Source: a bacterium (GTDB taxonomy: Bacteria > Acidobacteriota > Thermoanaerobaculia > Multivoradales > J023). From it: a DNA stretch of 35,262 nt. Positions 8,501 to 20,500 of this stretch are shown here, piece after piece; the first letter of the stretch is position 1; each line of letters opens with the position of its first letter. The notes below the pieces were generated by a model, which was given only the letters and a program-made list of their open reading frames with translations, was not told where the DNA came from and ran no database searches. Where the stretch lies: assembly GCA_024226315.1 (NCBI GenBank), contig JAAELT010000480.1, positions 1-35,262 on the forward strand. Direction: 5' to 3'. The translations under genes and the position numbers were made by a program.

Positions 8501-11500
8501 GCACACGCCGGGTAACCCGTTCGAGGGCGCGGGCGGCGACATGTGGCGGCTGTTCGGCGCGACGGCTCCGCTCAGCTCCGACGGTCAGTTCCTCGCCTAC
8601 ACCGGCTCGTGGATCGCGCAGGTCAACGGCGTGACCGACGTCAACGGCTTCAACAACGACGACGTGTATCTGTTCTCGGCGGCGGCCATCGACGCCGACC
8701 TCGAGCTGAGCAAGACCGACAGCCCCGACCCCGTGGCGCCGGGGGCGACGCTGACCTACACCCTGGAGGTCGAGAACCTGTCGGCGACCCCGGCCGTGAA
8801 CGTCGTGGTGACCGACGCCCTGCCGGCGGGCACAACTTTCGTCAGCGCCTCGGGCACCGGCTGGACCTGCAACGAGGCCGGCGGCGTGGTCACCTGTCAG
8901 CTGGGCATGCTGGCCGCCACCACCACCAGCGCCGCGATCACCATCGACGTCACCGCGCCGCTGACGCCGGCGGTGCTGACCAACACCGCCCAGGTCGCCT
9001 CCGCGGTCAACGATCCCGATCCGAGCAACAACTCCGCCACCACCGAGACCCTGATCGTCGGCACGGTCTTCGACTGGGGCGACGCTCCGGATCCCACCTA
9101 CCCGACCCTCGCCGCCAGCGACGGCGCCCGCCACCTGGTGGACGGAAGCTCGGTGTTCCTGGGCGCCTCAGTCGACGACGAGCCCGACGGTCTGCAGAGC
9201 GCCAACGCCACCGGTGACGACACGACCGGCAGCGACGACGAGGACGGCGTGGTCTTCACCAGCAACCTGATCCAGGGGCAGGCGGCGACGGTCGACATCG
9301 TCGCCGGCGCCGCCGGACTGCTCGACGCCTGGATCGACTTCGACGGCGACGGCGCCTGGAGCCACCCCGGCGAGCTGGTGTTCGACAACGAGCTGCTCGC
9401 CGCCGGAGTCAACAGCCTCGGCTTCGCGGTGCCGGCGGCGGCGGCCACCGGCACGACGGTCGCACGGTTCCGTTTCAGCACGGCCGGGACCGCCCTGCCC
9501 ACCGGCTTCGCGCTCGACGGCGAGGTCGAGGACCTCGAGGTCGCGATCATTGCGCCGCCACCGCACGGCTTCTCCAAGGTCTTCTCCCCCGAGAGCATCA
9601 ACGCGGGCGGCACCAGCACGCTGACCTTCACCATCGACAACTCGGCCAATCCCGCGGCCGCCAGCAGCCTGGCGTTCACCGACACCCTGCCGGCGGGCGT
9701 GGTGGTCGCGACCCCCAACGGCGCGGTCGACGGCTGCTCGGGCTCGCTCACGGCGGTCGCCGGCACCGGCACCGTGACCTACAGCGGCGGCTCGGTGGCG
9801 GCATCGAGCATCTGCACGATCTCGGTCGACGTCACCAGCTCGGCTGCCGGCGACCACGTCAACGTCAGCGGCACGTTGACCTCCAGTCAGGGCTCGAACG
9901 GTGTCGCGATCGGCCGGCTCTCCGTGCTGCCCAACATTCCAGGGTTCGCCAAGGCCTTCTCGCCGGGCTCCATCCCGTCGGGCGGCACCAGCACGCTGAC
10001 CCTGACCATCGACAACACAGCCAACGGCCAGGCGCTCGCCGATCTCGACTTCACCGACAACCTGCCCGCCGGCATGACCATCGCGGCGGCGCCCGCGGCC
10101 TCGACCACCTGCATCGGTGGCACCCTCAACGCCACGCCGGCGACCTCGACGATCACCTACACCGGCGGCACGGCGCCGTCGGCGAGCGCCTGCGGGGTGA
10201 CGGTGCCGGTCACCAGCTCGACCCTCGGGGTGGCGGTCAATACCACCGGCGCGCTGACCTCCGACGCCGGCTCGAGCGGCGTCGCCGCGGCCGGCCTGGC
10301 GGTAATCTCGGCCACCTTCACCGTCGACTCGACCGGCGATGGCGGCGATTCCAACCCCGGCGACGGCACGTGCGACGGCGGCGGCGGCTGCACGTTGCGC
10401 GCGGCGATCGAAGAGACCAACGCGTTGGCGGGACCGGATCTGATCGACTTCAACGTCGGCGGCGGCGGCGCCCAGACCATCACGCTTGGCAGCGTGCTGC
10501 CGACGATCACCGAATCGGTGGCGATCGACGGCTCGACCCAGCCAGGCTTCGCCGGCACGCCGCTGATCGACGTGGATGCCGGCGGCCTGGCCGGCGACGC
10601 GATGAGCGTCTCGAACGTGGTCGGCCTGCTGCTGCAGGACTTCCGGATCTCGAATGCGGCCGAGGTCGCGCTCGACCTCTCGAATGCCGACACCGCCGTG
10701 GTCGACGGCCTCGACGTCTCCGACGTTGGCGACGCCTTCGCCGGCGACTTCGGCCTGAGGGCGAACGGCTGCGACGACCTGACGATCCAGAACGTCACCG
10801 CCACGGACAGACGGGTGGGCATCGACGTCCGCAACGGCAGCGACGCGCGAGTCCTCGACAATGACGTCTCCCGGGGCGGTGCCAGCAACTCGTCCGAGAA
10901 CTACGCCCTGTTCTTCAAGGGGGTCACCGCGAGCACGCTGCCGGGCGGCGTGCTGATCTCCGGCAACACCTTCACCGACAGCCTGCAGGGGATCGGACTG
11001 CACGACATGGCGGACCTGGTGGTCTCCGACGGCTCGGTGGCCGGCACCAACGTCACCCTCGAGAACGCCAGCGGGCTGAAGTCCACCGGCGTCGACGGCC
11101 CGGCCGTCGAGCTCCGGAATGTCGACGATTCGCTGGTCGACACGATCGACGTCTCCGAGACCGCCGCCGTCGGAGTCCAGGACAAGGGCCTCGCGGTCAG
11201 GGACTGCAACACCGTGACGGTCCGCAACGTCACCACCACCGATCGGAGCGTCGGTATCGAAGTCCGGGGCGGCACCGACATCCAGGTGACGAACAACGAC
11301 GTCTCGCGCGGCGGCCAGAGCGGATCCAGCACCCGTTTCGCTCTCTACGTCCAGGGGGTCACCGCGAACACGCTGCCGGGCGGCGTCCTGATCTCCGGCA
11401 ACACGTTCACCGGCAGCCTGCAGGGAATCGGCCTCCACGACATGGTGGACCTGGTGATCTCCGACGGCTCGGCGGCCGGCACCAACGTCACCCTCGAGAA

Positions 11501-14500
11501 CACCAGCGGCCTGAAGTCCTCCGGCATCGACGGCCCGGCCGTCGAGCTCCGGAATGTCGACGATTCGCTGGTCGACACGATCGACGTCTCCGAGACCGCC
11601 GCCGTCGCGATTCAGGACAAGGGCCTCTCGGTCAGGGACTGCGACACTCTGACCATCCGCGACGTCACCGCGACCGACCGGGCAACCGGCATCGAGGCCC
11701 GCGGCGGCAGCGACGTCCAGATCATCGACAACGACCTCTCGCGCGGCGGCCAGAGCGGAGCCAGCGAGCGCTACGCCCTGTTCGTCGAGCTGGTCACGGA
11801 AAACGTGCTGCCGGGCGGGCTCCTGGTCTCGGGCAATACGTTTACGGACAGTCTGCAGGGCGTCGCCATCGAAGACTTGTCGGGTCTGGTGATCTCCGAC
11901 GGCTCGGTCGCCGGCTCGCACGTCGTCCTGGAGCCCGGCAACGGCCTGACCTCCACCGGCGTCGACGGCCCGGCGCTGCAGCTGCGGTTCACCGACAACT
12001 TCACTGTCGACGGGCTCGACCTGTCGGATGCCACCGGCGCGCTGACCAATTCCCGCGGCTTCCGCGCCCGTGACAGCACCAACCTGACGCTCCAGAACCT
12101 CACCATCAAGGACCGCGTGACCGGAATCGAGATGCAGGGCACCAACACCGGTGCGCTGAGCTGCTCGTACCTGCGCGGCAACACCACGGGCGTGTTCCTC
12201 TTCTCCGGCGCCAGCGCGGGCCTGCAGGTGGTGGACAACCACATGCAGGGCAACAGCTCGTTCGCGGCCAGGAACACCAACGGCGACGCGCTGGACGCCG
12301 AGAACAACTTCTGGGGCGCCGCCGACGGCTCGTCGACCGACGGCGGCTCGGGCGACGCCCACGACGGCAACGTCGACGCGGTGCCGTTCTCTGCCACCTC
12401 GCCGATCTGCGTTCCCGCCGACCTCGACTACGGCGACGCGCCGTCGCCCTACCCGACCCTGCTGACTGACGACGGCGCCCGCCACGACGATGACGGCGCG
12501 ACACTCGAGATCGGCACCGCCTTCGACAACGACGTCGACGGCCAGCCCAACGCCGACGCCACCGGCGACGATACCCTGGACTCGGGCGACGACGAGGACG
12601 GCATCACCTTCACCACGACGGTGGAGGCGGGCATGGCGGCGGCGGTCGACGTCGAGGTCACCGACGCCGGCACCGCCGGGGTGCTCAGCGCCTGGATCGA
12701 CTTCGACCAGAACGGCTCGTGGCTCGACGCCGGCGAACAGATCGCCACCGACGTGGCGGTGCCGTCCGTCTCGGGCAGCCAGACGATCACGATCAACTTC
12801 AACGTGCCGGCCGGAGCCTCGCTGGGCAACACCTTCGCCCGCTTCCGGCTCGACTCGGCCGGCGGTCTGACGCCCACCGGCCTGGCTGCCGACGGCGAGG
12901 TCGAAGACGTGCAGGTGGGGGTCACGTCCCAGCTCGCGGACCTCCAGATCACCAAGACGGTCGACGACGGCGACGTCGACATCGGCGACCAGGTGACCTT
13001 TACCGTCACCGTCACCAACAACGGACCGCTGACAGCCACCGGCGTGACGGTCGACGACCTGCTGCCGGCGTCGTTCACCTTCGTCAGCAAGAACCCAAGC
13101 CAGGGGACCTACGACGAGCTGACCGGCGAATGGGACTTGGGGCTGCTGATCAACGGCAGCTCGGCGACCCTCGACATCACGGTGGAGGTGACGCCCGAGC
13201 CGGACGCGCCGAGCGGCAACGGCGCACCCCTGGGGGCGTTCGTCACCTCCGGCAGCGGCGGCGTCGTCTCCCCCGAGGGCCTGACCTTCGGACCCGACGG
13301 CAACCTCTACGTGGTGAGCCGCGACACCAACCAGGTGCTGCGCTACAACGGCGCCACCGGGGTATTCTCAGGCATCTTCGTCGACGTCGCCGGCGGCCTG
13401 AGTCTGGCGCGGGGCCTGGTCTTCGGGCCCGACGGCAACCTCTACGTGTGCAACCAGGGCACCGGCCAGGTCCGGCGCTACAACGGCACCACCGGAGCCT
13501 TCATCGATGCCTTCGCCGCGCCCGCCGGCAGTCCGCAGATGAAGCCCACCTTCGGACCCGACGGCAACCTCTACGTGGCGGATTTCGGCTCCGGCGTGGT
13601 CCGGCGTTTCAACGGCACCACCGGCGTGCCGATCGGCACCGGCATCTTCGTCACCGCCGGCAGCGGTGGTCTGAGCGGGCCACGGGGCGTGGCCTTCGAT
13701 CCCGCCGGCAACCTCTACGTCACCAGCCAGTTCACCCACCAGGTGCTGCGCTACCAGGGGCCCTCGGGGGCCTCACCGGGTGCGTTCATCGACGTCTTCG
13801 GCACCGGTGGCGGCAGCTTCCCGGTGGGCTTGACGTTCGGTCCCGACGGCAACCTCTTCGTCGCCAGCCTGGTCTTCGGCATCGCGCGCTACGATGGCAC
13901 CACCGGCGCCTTCCTCGGCAACTACGTGCCCAGCGGCGGCTTCGTCGACCTGGTGTTCGGCCCCGACGGCCACCTCTACGCCTCGGGCGGCAGCAACGAG
14001 GTGCTGCGCTACCAGGGCTTCACCAGCAATACCGCCGAGATCACCGCCGTCGACCAGATCGACCCCAACCTGGCGAACAACCTGGCGGTGGCCGGCGTCG
14101 CCTTCACGCCCTTCGACTTCGGCGACGCGCCGGATCCGCTGGTGGCCACCGCCGGCAAGTACCCGACGCTGTTCGCCAACGACGGCGCCCGCCACGGCGG
14201 CGACGGCACGTCGCTCAAGATCGGCACCGTCTGGGACAGCGAGGGCAACGGCCAGCCCAACGCCGACGCCACCGGCGACGACGTCGGCGGCGCCGGCGAC
14301 GACGAGGACGGCGTCTCGTTCACCACCGCGCTCAAACAGGGCGCCTCCGCGTCGATGAGCGTGACCGTGACCGACGACTTCACCGCCTCCAAGATCAACG
14401 CCTGGATCGACTTCGACCAGGACGGCGACTGGGACGACCCGGGCGAACAGATCGCCACCGACTTCCCGGTGCCGGCGCTGTTCGGCACCCAGACGGTCAA

Positions 14501-17500
14501 CGTCGGCTTCACCGTGCCGGGAGGCGCCAGCCTGGGTGTTTCGTTTGCCCGCGTGCGACTCGACTCGGGCGGCGGCCTCTCCCCCACCGGCCTGGCAGCC
14601 GACGGCGAGGTGGAAGACCTCGAGACGCCGGCGATCACCGTCGCTACCGACGCCGACCTGGGCGTCACCAAGACGGTCGACGTGGCCAACCCGATGCCCG
14701 GCGGCACGGTGGTGTTCACCGTCTCGGTGACCAACAACGGCCCGCTCACCGCCACCGGCGTGACGGTGAACGACGTGCTGCCGGCGAGCCTCGGCTTCGT
14801 CAGCGACAACCCCAGCCAGGGCACCTACGACGACCTGACCGGCGACTGGGACCTGGGCGCGGCGCCGCTCGCCTCGGGCGCGACAGCGACCCTCGAGATC
14901 ACAGCCACCGCCGGCCTCGACCCGGCGGACCCGGCGGGCAGCGGCCAGTTCATCGACGACTTCGTGTCGTTCGGCTCGGGCGGCCTGTCGTTCCCCACCT
15001 CGGTGACCTTCGGCCCCGGCGGCGACCTCTACGTGTCGAGCTGGAACACCAGCGAGGTCAAACGCTACGACGGCTCTACCGGCGCCTTCGTCAGCAACTT
15101 CGTGACCTCCGGCCTGGGCGGCCTGTCCTGGCCCTACGGTACGGCGTTCGGACCCGACGGCAACTTCTACGTCGCCGACGCGGTGTTCTCGGGCAAGGTG
15201 TGGCGCTACGACGGCACCACCGGCGCCTTCGTCGATCAGTTTGTCGCCACCAGCGCGGGTGGCCTCTCCAACCCGCAGGGGCTGACTTTCGGCCCCGACG
15301 GCAACCTCTACGTGGCGAACGCCAACACCAACGAGGTGCTGCGCTTCGATGGCACCAGCGGCGCCTTCTCAGGCGTCTTCGTCGACGCCGCCGACGGCTT
15401 GAGCAACCCCATCGACCTGGCCTTCGGACCCGACAGCAACCTCTACGTCACCAGCTTCTTCAGCCACGAGGTACTGCGCTTCGACGGGACCACCGGGGCG
15501 CTGATCGACGACTTCGTGCCCTTCGGCAGCGGCGGGCTGTTCTTCCCGTATGGTGTGACCTTCGGTCCCGACGGCCATCTCTACGTGTCGATCGATGGTC
15601 AACGCGTGCTGCGCTACGACGGCGCCACCGGCAACTTCATCGACGAGTTCGTGCCGCAGGGGAGCGGCGGCCTGTCGACCGCCCTCGACCTGGCCTTCGG
15701 TCCCGACGGCCATCTCTACGTGGCCAGCGGCGCCAACCAGGTGCTGCGCTACGACGGCTTCCTGCTCAACGTCGCCCAGGTCACCGCCTCCGACCAGTCC
15801 GACCCCAACACCACCAACGACGCCGGCGTCGCCGGCATCGCGGTGCTCAAGCCGGACTACGGCGACGCGCCCGCACCCTACCCGACGCTCGACGGCGACG
15901 ACGGCGCCCGCCACCAGGGCGGCGGCCGGGCGCTGCGGATCGGCACGGCGTTCGACACCGAGGTCGACGGCCAGCCCGAGGCGTCGGCGCTGGGCGACGA
16001 CAACTCCGGTATCGACGACGAGGACGGCGTCACCTTCACCACGCCGCTGCTCCCGGGTCAGGCGGCGACGGTAGAAGTCGTGGTCACCGACGACGGCACC
16101 GCCGGCCTGCTCAACGCCTGGATCGACTTCGACCAGGACGGCTCGTGGGAAGCCTCGGAGCAGATCGCCACCGACCTGGCGGTGACGCCGGTCACCGGTA
16201 CCCAGACGCTGAGCGTCGGCTTCACAGTACCGGCGGCGGCGACACTGGGTCAGACCTTCGCGCGCTTTCGCGTCGACTCGGGCGGCGGCCTCTCCCCCAC
16301 CGGCCTGGCGGTCGACGGCGAGGTCGAGGACCATCTGACCGACGCCATCGTCGCCTCGGTACCGCCGCCGGTCTTCACCAAGAGCTTCAACCCCACCACG
16401 CTGGAGGTCGGCGAGATCGGCTTCGTGCACCTGAACATCGACAACGGCGCGCACCCCGGCCTGGTCGGCAACCTCGCCGTCACCGACGTGCTGCCGCCGG
16501 GCATGGTGGTGGCCGATCCGTCACTCGCCGGCAGCACCTGCGTCGGCGGCTTCGTCAACGCGGTGCCCGGCACCAGCAGCATCAGCTACTCCGGCGGCCG
16601 GGTGCCGGCGTCTTCGTTCTGCTCGGTGAACGTGCAGATCACCAGCTCGACGGTGGGCACGCACCTCAACGTCACCGGCGACCTGACCTCGGACGGCGGC
16701 AACAGCGGCAGCGCCTCGGCCAGCCTGACGGTCGACCCGTCGACCGGCGGCGGGGCCTGCACGGTCGGCGGGGTCACCATCCAGGCGCCCTACTGCGGCG
16801 ATTACAGCGTCGCCGATCCGGGCTTTCCCTCGGGAGTGTCCTTCAGCTACGCCGGCCCGCTCTTCCTGCCGCCGGGCAGCGACACCCTGCTGGTCGGTGG
16901 CGGCGCCGAATCGGCGTCGGGCGCCATCTACTCCATCCCCGTGACGCGGGACGCCTTCGGCCATATCGACGGCTTCGGCGGTTCCGCCACCCAGTGGTCG
17001 ACCGCCCCGACCATCGAGGGCAGCCTGGCCCTGCACCCGACTGCCGGTCCGCCGGCCGTGGTCTTCTTCGCCCAGTGGCCGACCAACCGCCTCGGTCAGA
17101 TCAAGGACGGCAGCACGGTGCCCGACAAGGAGATCGACCTTGGGCCCTTCGGCGTCGCCTCCTCGTCGGCCGGCGTTCAGTTCGTGCCGGCGGGCTTTCC
17201 GGGAGCCGGCCAGCTCAAGCTCGTCTCCTGGTCTGGAGGGCAGTGGTACGACCTGGCGCTTTCGCCGGACGGCTCCGGCACCTTCGACGTCACGAGCGCC
17301 ACGCTGCGCGTCACCCTGGGCGGCGGGCCCCTGGGCATGACCTACGTACCGGCCGGGTCGCCCCAGTTCCCGAATCCCAGCGTGCTGGTGGCCGACTGGT
17401 CATTCGGCAGGATCTCGGCCTACGAGGTCGACGCCAACGGCGATCCGATTCTCGCCACCCGGGCCGACTTCGCCACCGGGCTGGGCGCGGCCGCGGGCGG

Positions 17501-20500
17501 CGCGTTCGACGAGGTGAGCGGCGACTTCGTATTCACCACCTTCAGCGACATCGTGGTGTTCCGCGGTTTCGACGCGCCGCCGTTCGTGCCGAATCTCGAC
17601 TTCGGCGACGCGCCGGCGCCCTACCCGACGCTCGAGATCGACGACGGTGCCCGCCACGTCGCCGGCGGATTTCCGCGCCTGGGCTTCGTGCTGGACGACG
17701 AGCCCGACGGCCTGCCGAGCGCCGGCGCGGACGGCGACGATCTCGACGGCAGCGACGACGAGGACGGCATCGTCTTCACCACCGCCCTGGCCGAGGGGCA
17801 GATGGCGTCGGTCGACGTGACGATCACCGACGCCGGCGTCGCCACGGTGCTCAACGCCTGGATCGATGCCGACCAGAACGGCGACTGGAACGGCACCGGC
17901 GAGCAGATCATCACCGACTACGTAACCCAGCCGATCTCGGGCACGCAGACGGTGAGCGTCGACTTCACGGTGCCCGCGGGCGCGACGCTGGGCGCCACCT
18001 TCGCGCGTTTCCGGCTGTCGACCGTGGCGCTGCTGGCGCCCACCGGCCAGGCCTTCGACGGTGAGGTCGAGGACTACCCGACGCCGCCGATCATGCTCGG
18101 CGCCTCGGCCGACCTGACGCTCGACAAGAGCGACACGGTGGACCCGGTCGACGTCGGCAGCGCCTTCTCCTACGTCATCGACGTCACCAACCTCGGGCCG
18201 ACCGCGGCCGACGACCTGGAAGTGGTCGACACCCTGCCCGCGGGCATGATCTTCACTAGCGCCTCCGGCACCGGCTGGACCTGCGGCGAGGCCGCCGGCG
18301 TCGTCACCTGCACGCGCCCGACCCTGGCGGTGGGCGCGGCGCCGCCGATCACCATCGACGTCCTCGCGCCCGCTCTGGGCGGCCTGTACGACAACCAGGC
18401 GACGGTGAGCTCCACCACCCCGGAGCCGGTGCCGGGCAACGAGTCCGACTCCGAGATCACCGAGGTGCGCGAGGCCGGCGAGGTATTCGAGCCCGACCCG
18501 ATCGCGGCGCTGGGCGGCGCGCTGTCGATGATGCTCGCCGACGTCGACGGCGACGGTGACCTCGACGCAGTGGCGGCCGGCTCGGCCGACGACACCATCC
18601 TGCTGGTGCGCAACACCGGCGACACCCGCGGCCTGAGCTGGTCGCCCGTGACCATCGACGGCGCCTTCGACGGCGCGCGATCGGTGTTCGTGGGCGACGT
18701 CGACGCCGACGGCGACGCCGACGTGCTGGGCGCGGCCGAGGTCGCGGGCGAGGTTGCCTGGTGGGAGAACACCGCCGGCGACGGCTCGGCCTGGACGAAG
18801 CACTCGATCGACGCCGCCTTCGCCGACGCCACGGCGGTGACCGGAATCGACGCCGACGGCGACGGCGACCTGGACGTCTTCGGCGGCGGCGACAGCACGG
18901 GACAGGTGAGCTGGTGGGAGAATACCGCCGGCGACGGCTCCGCCTGGACCGAGCGATCGATCACCGCGGCCTTCCCCGGCGCCCAGACGCTGCGTGGCGC
19001 CGACCTCGACCGCGACGGCGACGCCGACCTGGTCGGCGGCGGCGACGCCGGCCCGAGCTGGTGGGAGAACGCCTCGGGCGACGGCTCGGCCTGGACCGAG
19101 CGGACGATCTCGGCGGCCTTCGCCGAGACCGCTTCGGTGGATGCCGCGGACCTCGATCGCGACGGCGACCTCGACGTGCTGGGCGCCTCGCAGCAGGGCG
19201 ACGAGCAGGCCTGGTGGGAGAATCTCACCGGCGACGCCACCAGCTGGACGAAACATACGATCGACGCGGCGGTGGACGGCGCCAGGTCGACCCTGGCGGT
19301 GGACCTGGACCTCGACGGCGATTTCGACGTCGCGGGCTCGGCGTTCGACGGCGACGAGGTCGCCTGGTGGGAGAACACCGCCGGCGACGCCTCGGCCTGG
19401 ACCAAGCGCTCGGTTGACCGCTCGGTGGACGGCGCATCGGAGGTGTTCGCCGCCGACGTCGACCAGGACGGCGACGTCGATTTGCTGGGCGGGGCGTCTG
19501 AGGCCGGCACGGTGCTGGTGTGGGAGAACCTGAGCCTGCATCGCAGCGCCAGCAACCAGGAGGTCGCGGTAATCGAAACCGGCTTCGACGGCGCCATCTT
19601 CGTCAAGCCCGGCGACATCGACGGCGACGGCGACGAAGACGTGGTGGCCAGCGCGGTGGACGCGGCGGAGATCGCCTGGTTCGCCAACTCCGGCGACAGC
19701 CGCTTGCCGACCTGGACCCGTACCAGCGTCGCCACCGGCCTACCCGGCGTCTGGGAAGTGGAGCTCTCCGATCTCGACGTCGACGGCGACCTCGACGTGC
19801 TGGCGGCGGTGTTCTTCAACCAGGAAGTGGCCTGGTGGGAGAACACGGCCGGCGACGGCTCGGCCTGGACCCTCCACATGGTCGCCACCGGCATCGACGG
19901 TCCGCGCAGCGTCGAGCCCGCCGACGTCGACGGCGACGGCGACCCGGACGTCATCGGCCAGGGCCAGGGCAGCCACGTGGTCTACTGGTGGGAGAACGTC
20001 GCCGGCGACGCCACCGTGTGGACCGAGCACGTGCTCGATCCCTTCTTCCACGGCGCGCGCTCGATCGTCGCCGCCGACATCGACGGCGACGGCGACGTCG
20101 ACGCGCTCGGGGTGGGCCTGCAGGGCGATACCGTGACCTGGTGGGAGAACACCGCCGGCGACGGCTCGGCCTGGAGCGAGCACCCGATCGACACCTCGTT
20201 CAACGGCGCCATCGACGTGTTCGTCGGCGACCTCGACCGCGACGGCGACCTCGACGCCCTGGCGGCGGCGCGCGACGACGACGAGATCGCCTGGTGGGAG
20301 AACACCGCCGGCGACGGCTCGGCCTGGACCAAGGCGACCATCGCTACCGGCTTCAACGGTACGCGCTCGGTGTACGCCGCCGACCTCGACGCCGACGGTG
20401 ACATCGACGTCGCCGGCTCGGCGCGCTTCGGCGACGAGGTGGCGTGGTTCGACAACGCCGCGGGCGACGGCTCGGTGTGGACCAAGAAGGTGGTCGACGG

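Noticed and set aside
9168..12485. 1105-codon minus-strand frame
   Set aside because: Arg/Gly/Ala/Val-rich with no domain pattern. It is antisense to the GEVED, stalk and beta-helix region and has no RBS or signal peptide.
12719..18064. 1781-codon plus-strand frame inside the giant gene
   Set aside because: Extremely Arg/Gly-rich out-of-frame product of GAC/GGC-rich codons. The giant protein's frame through the same bases has recognisable GEVED, DUF11 and NHL domains.
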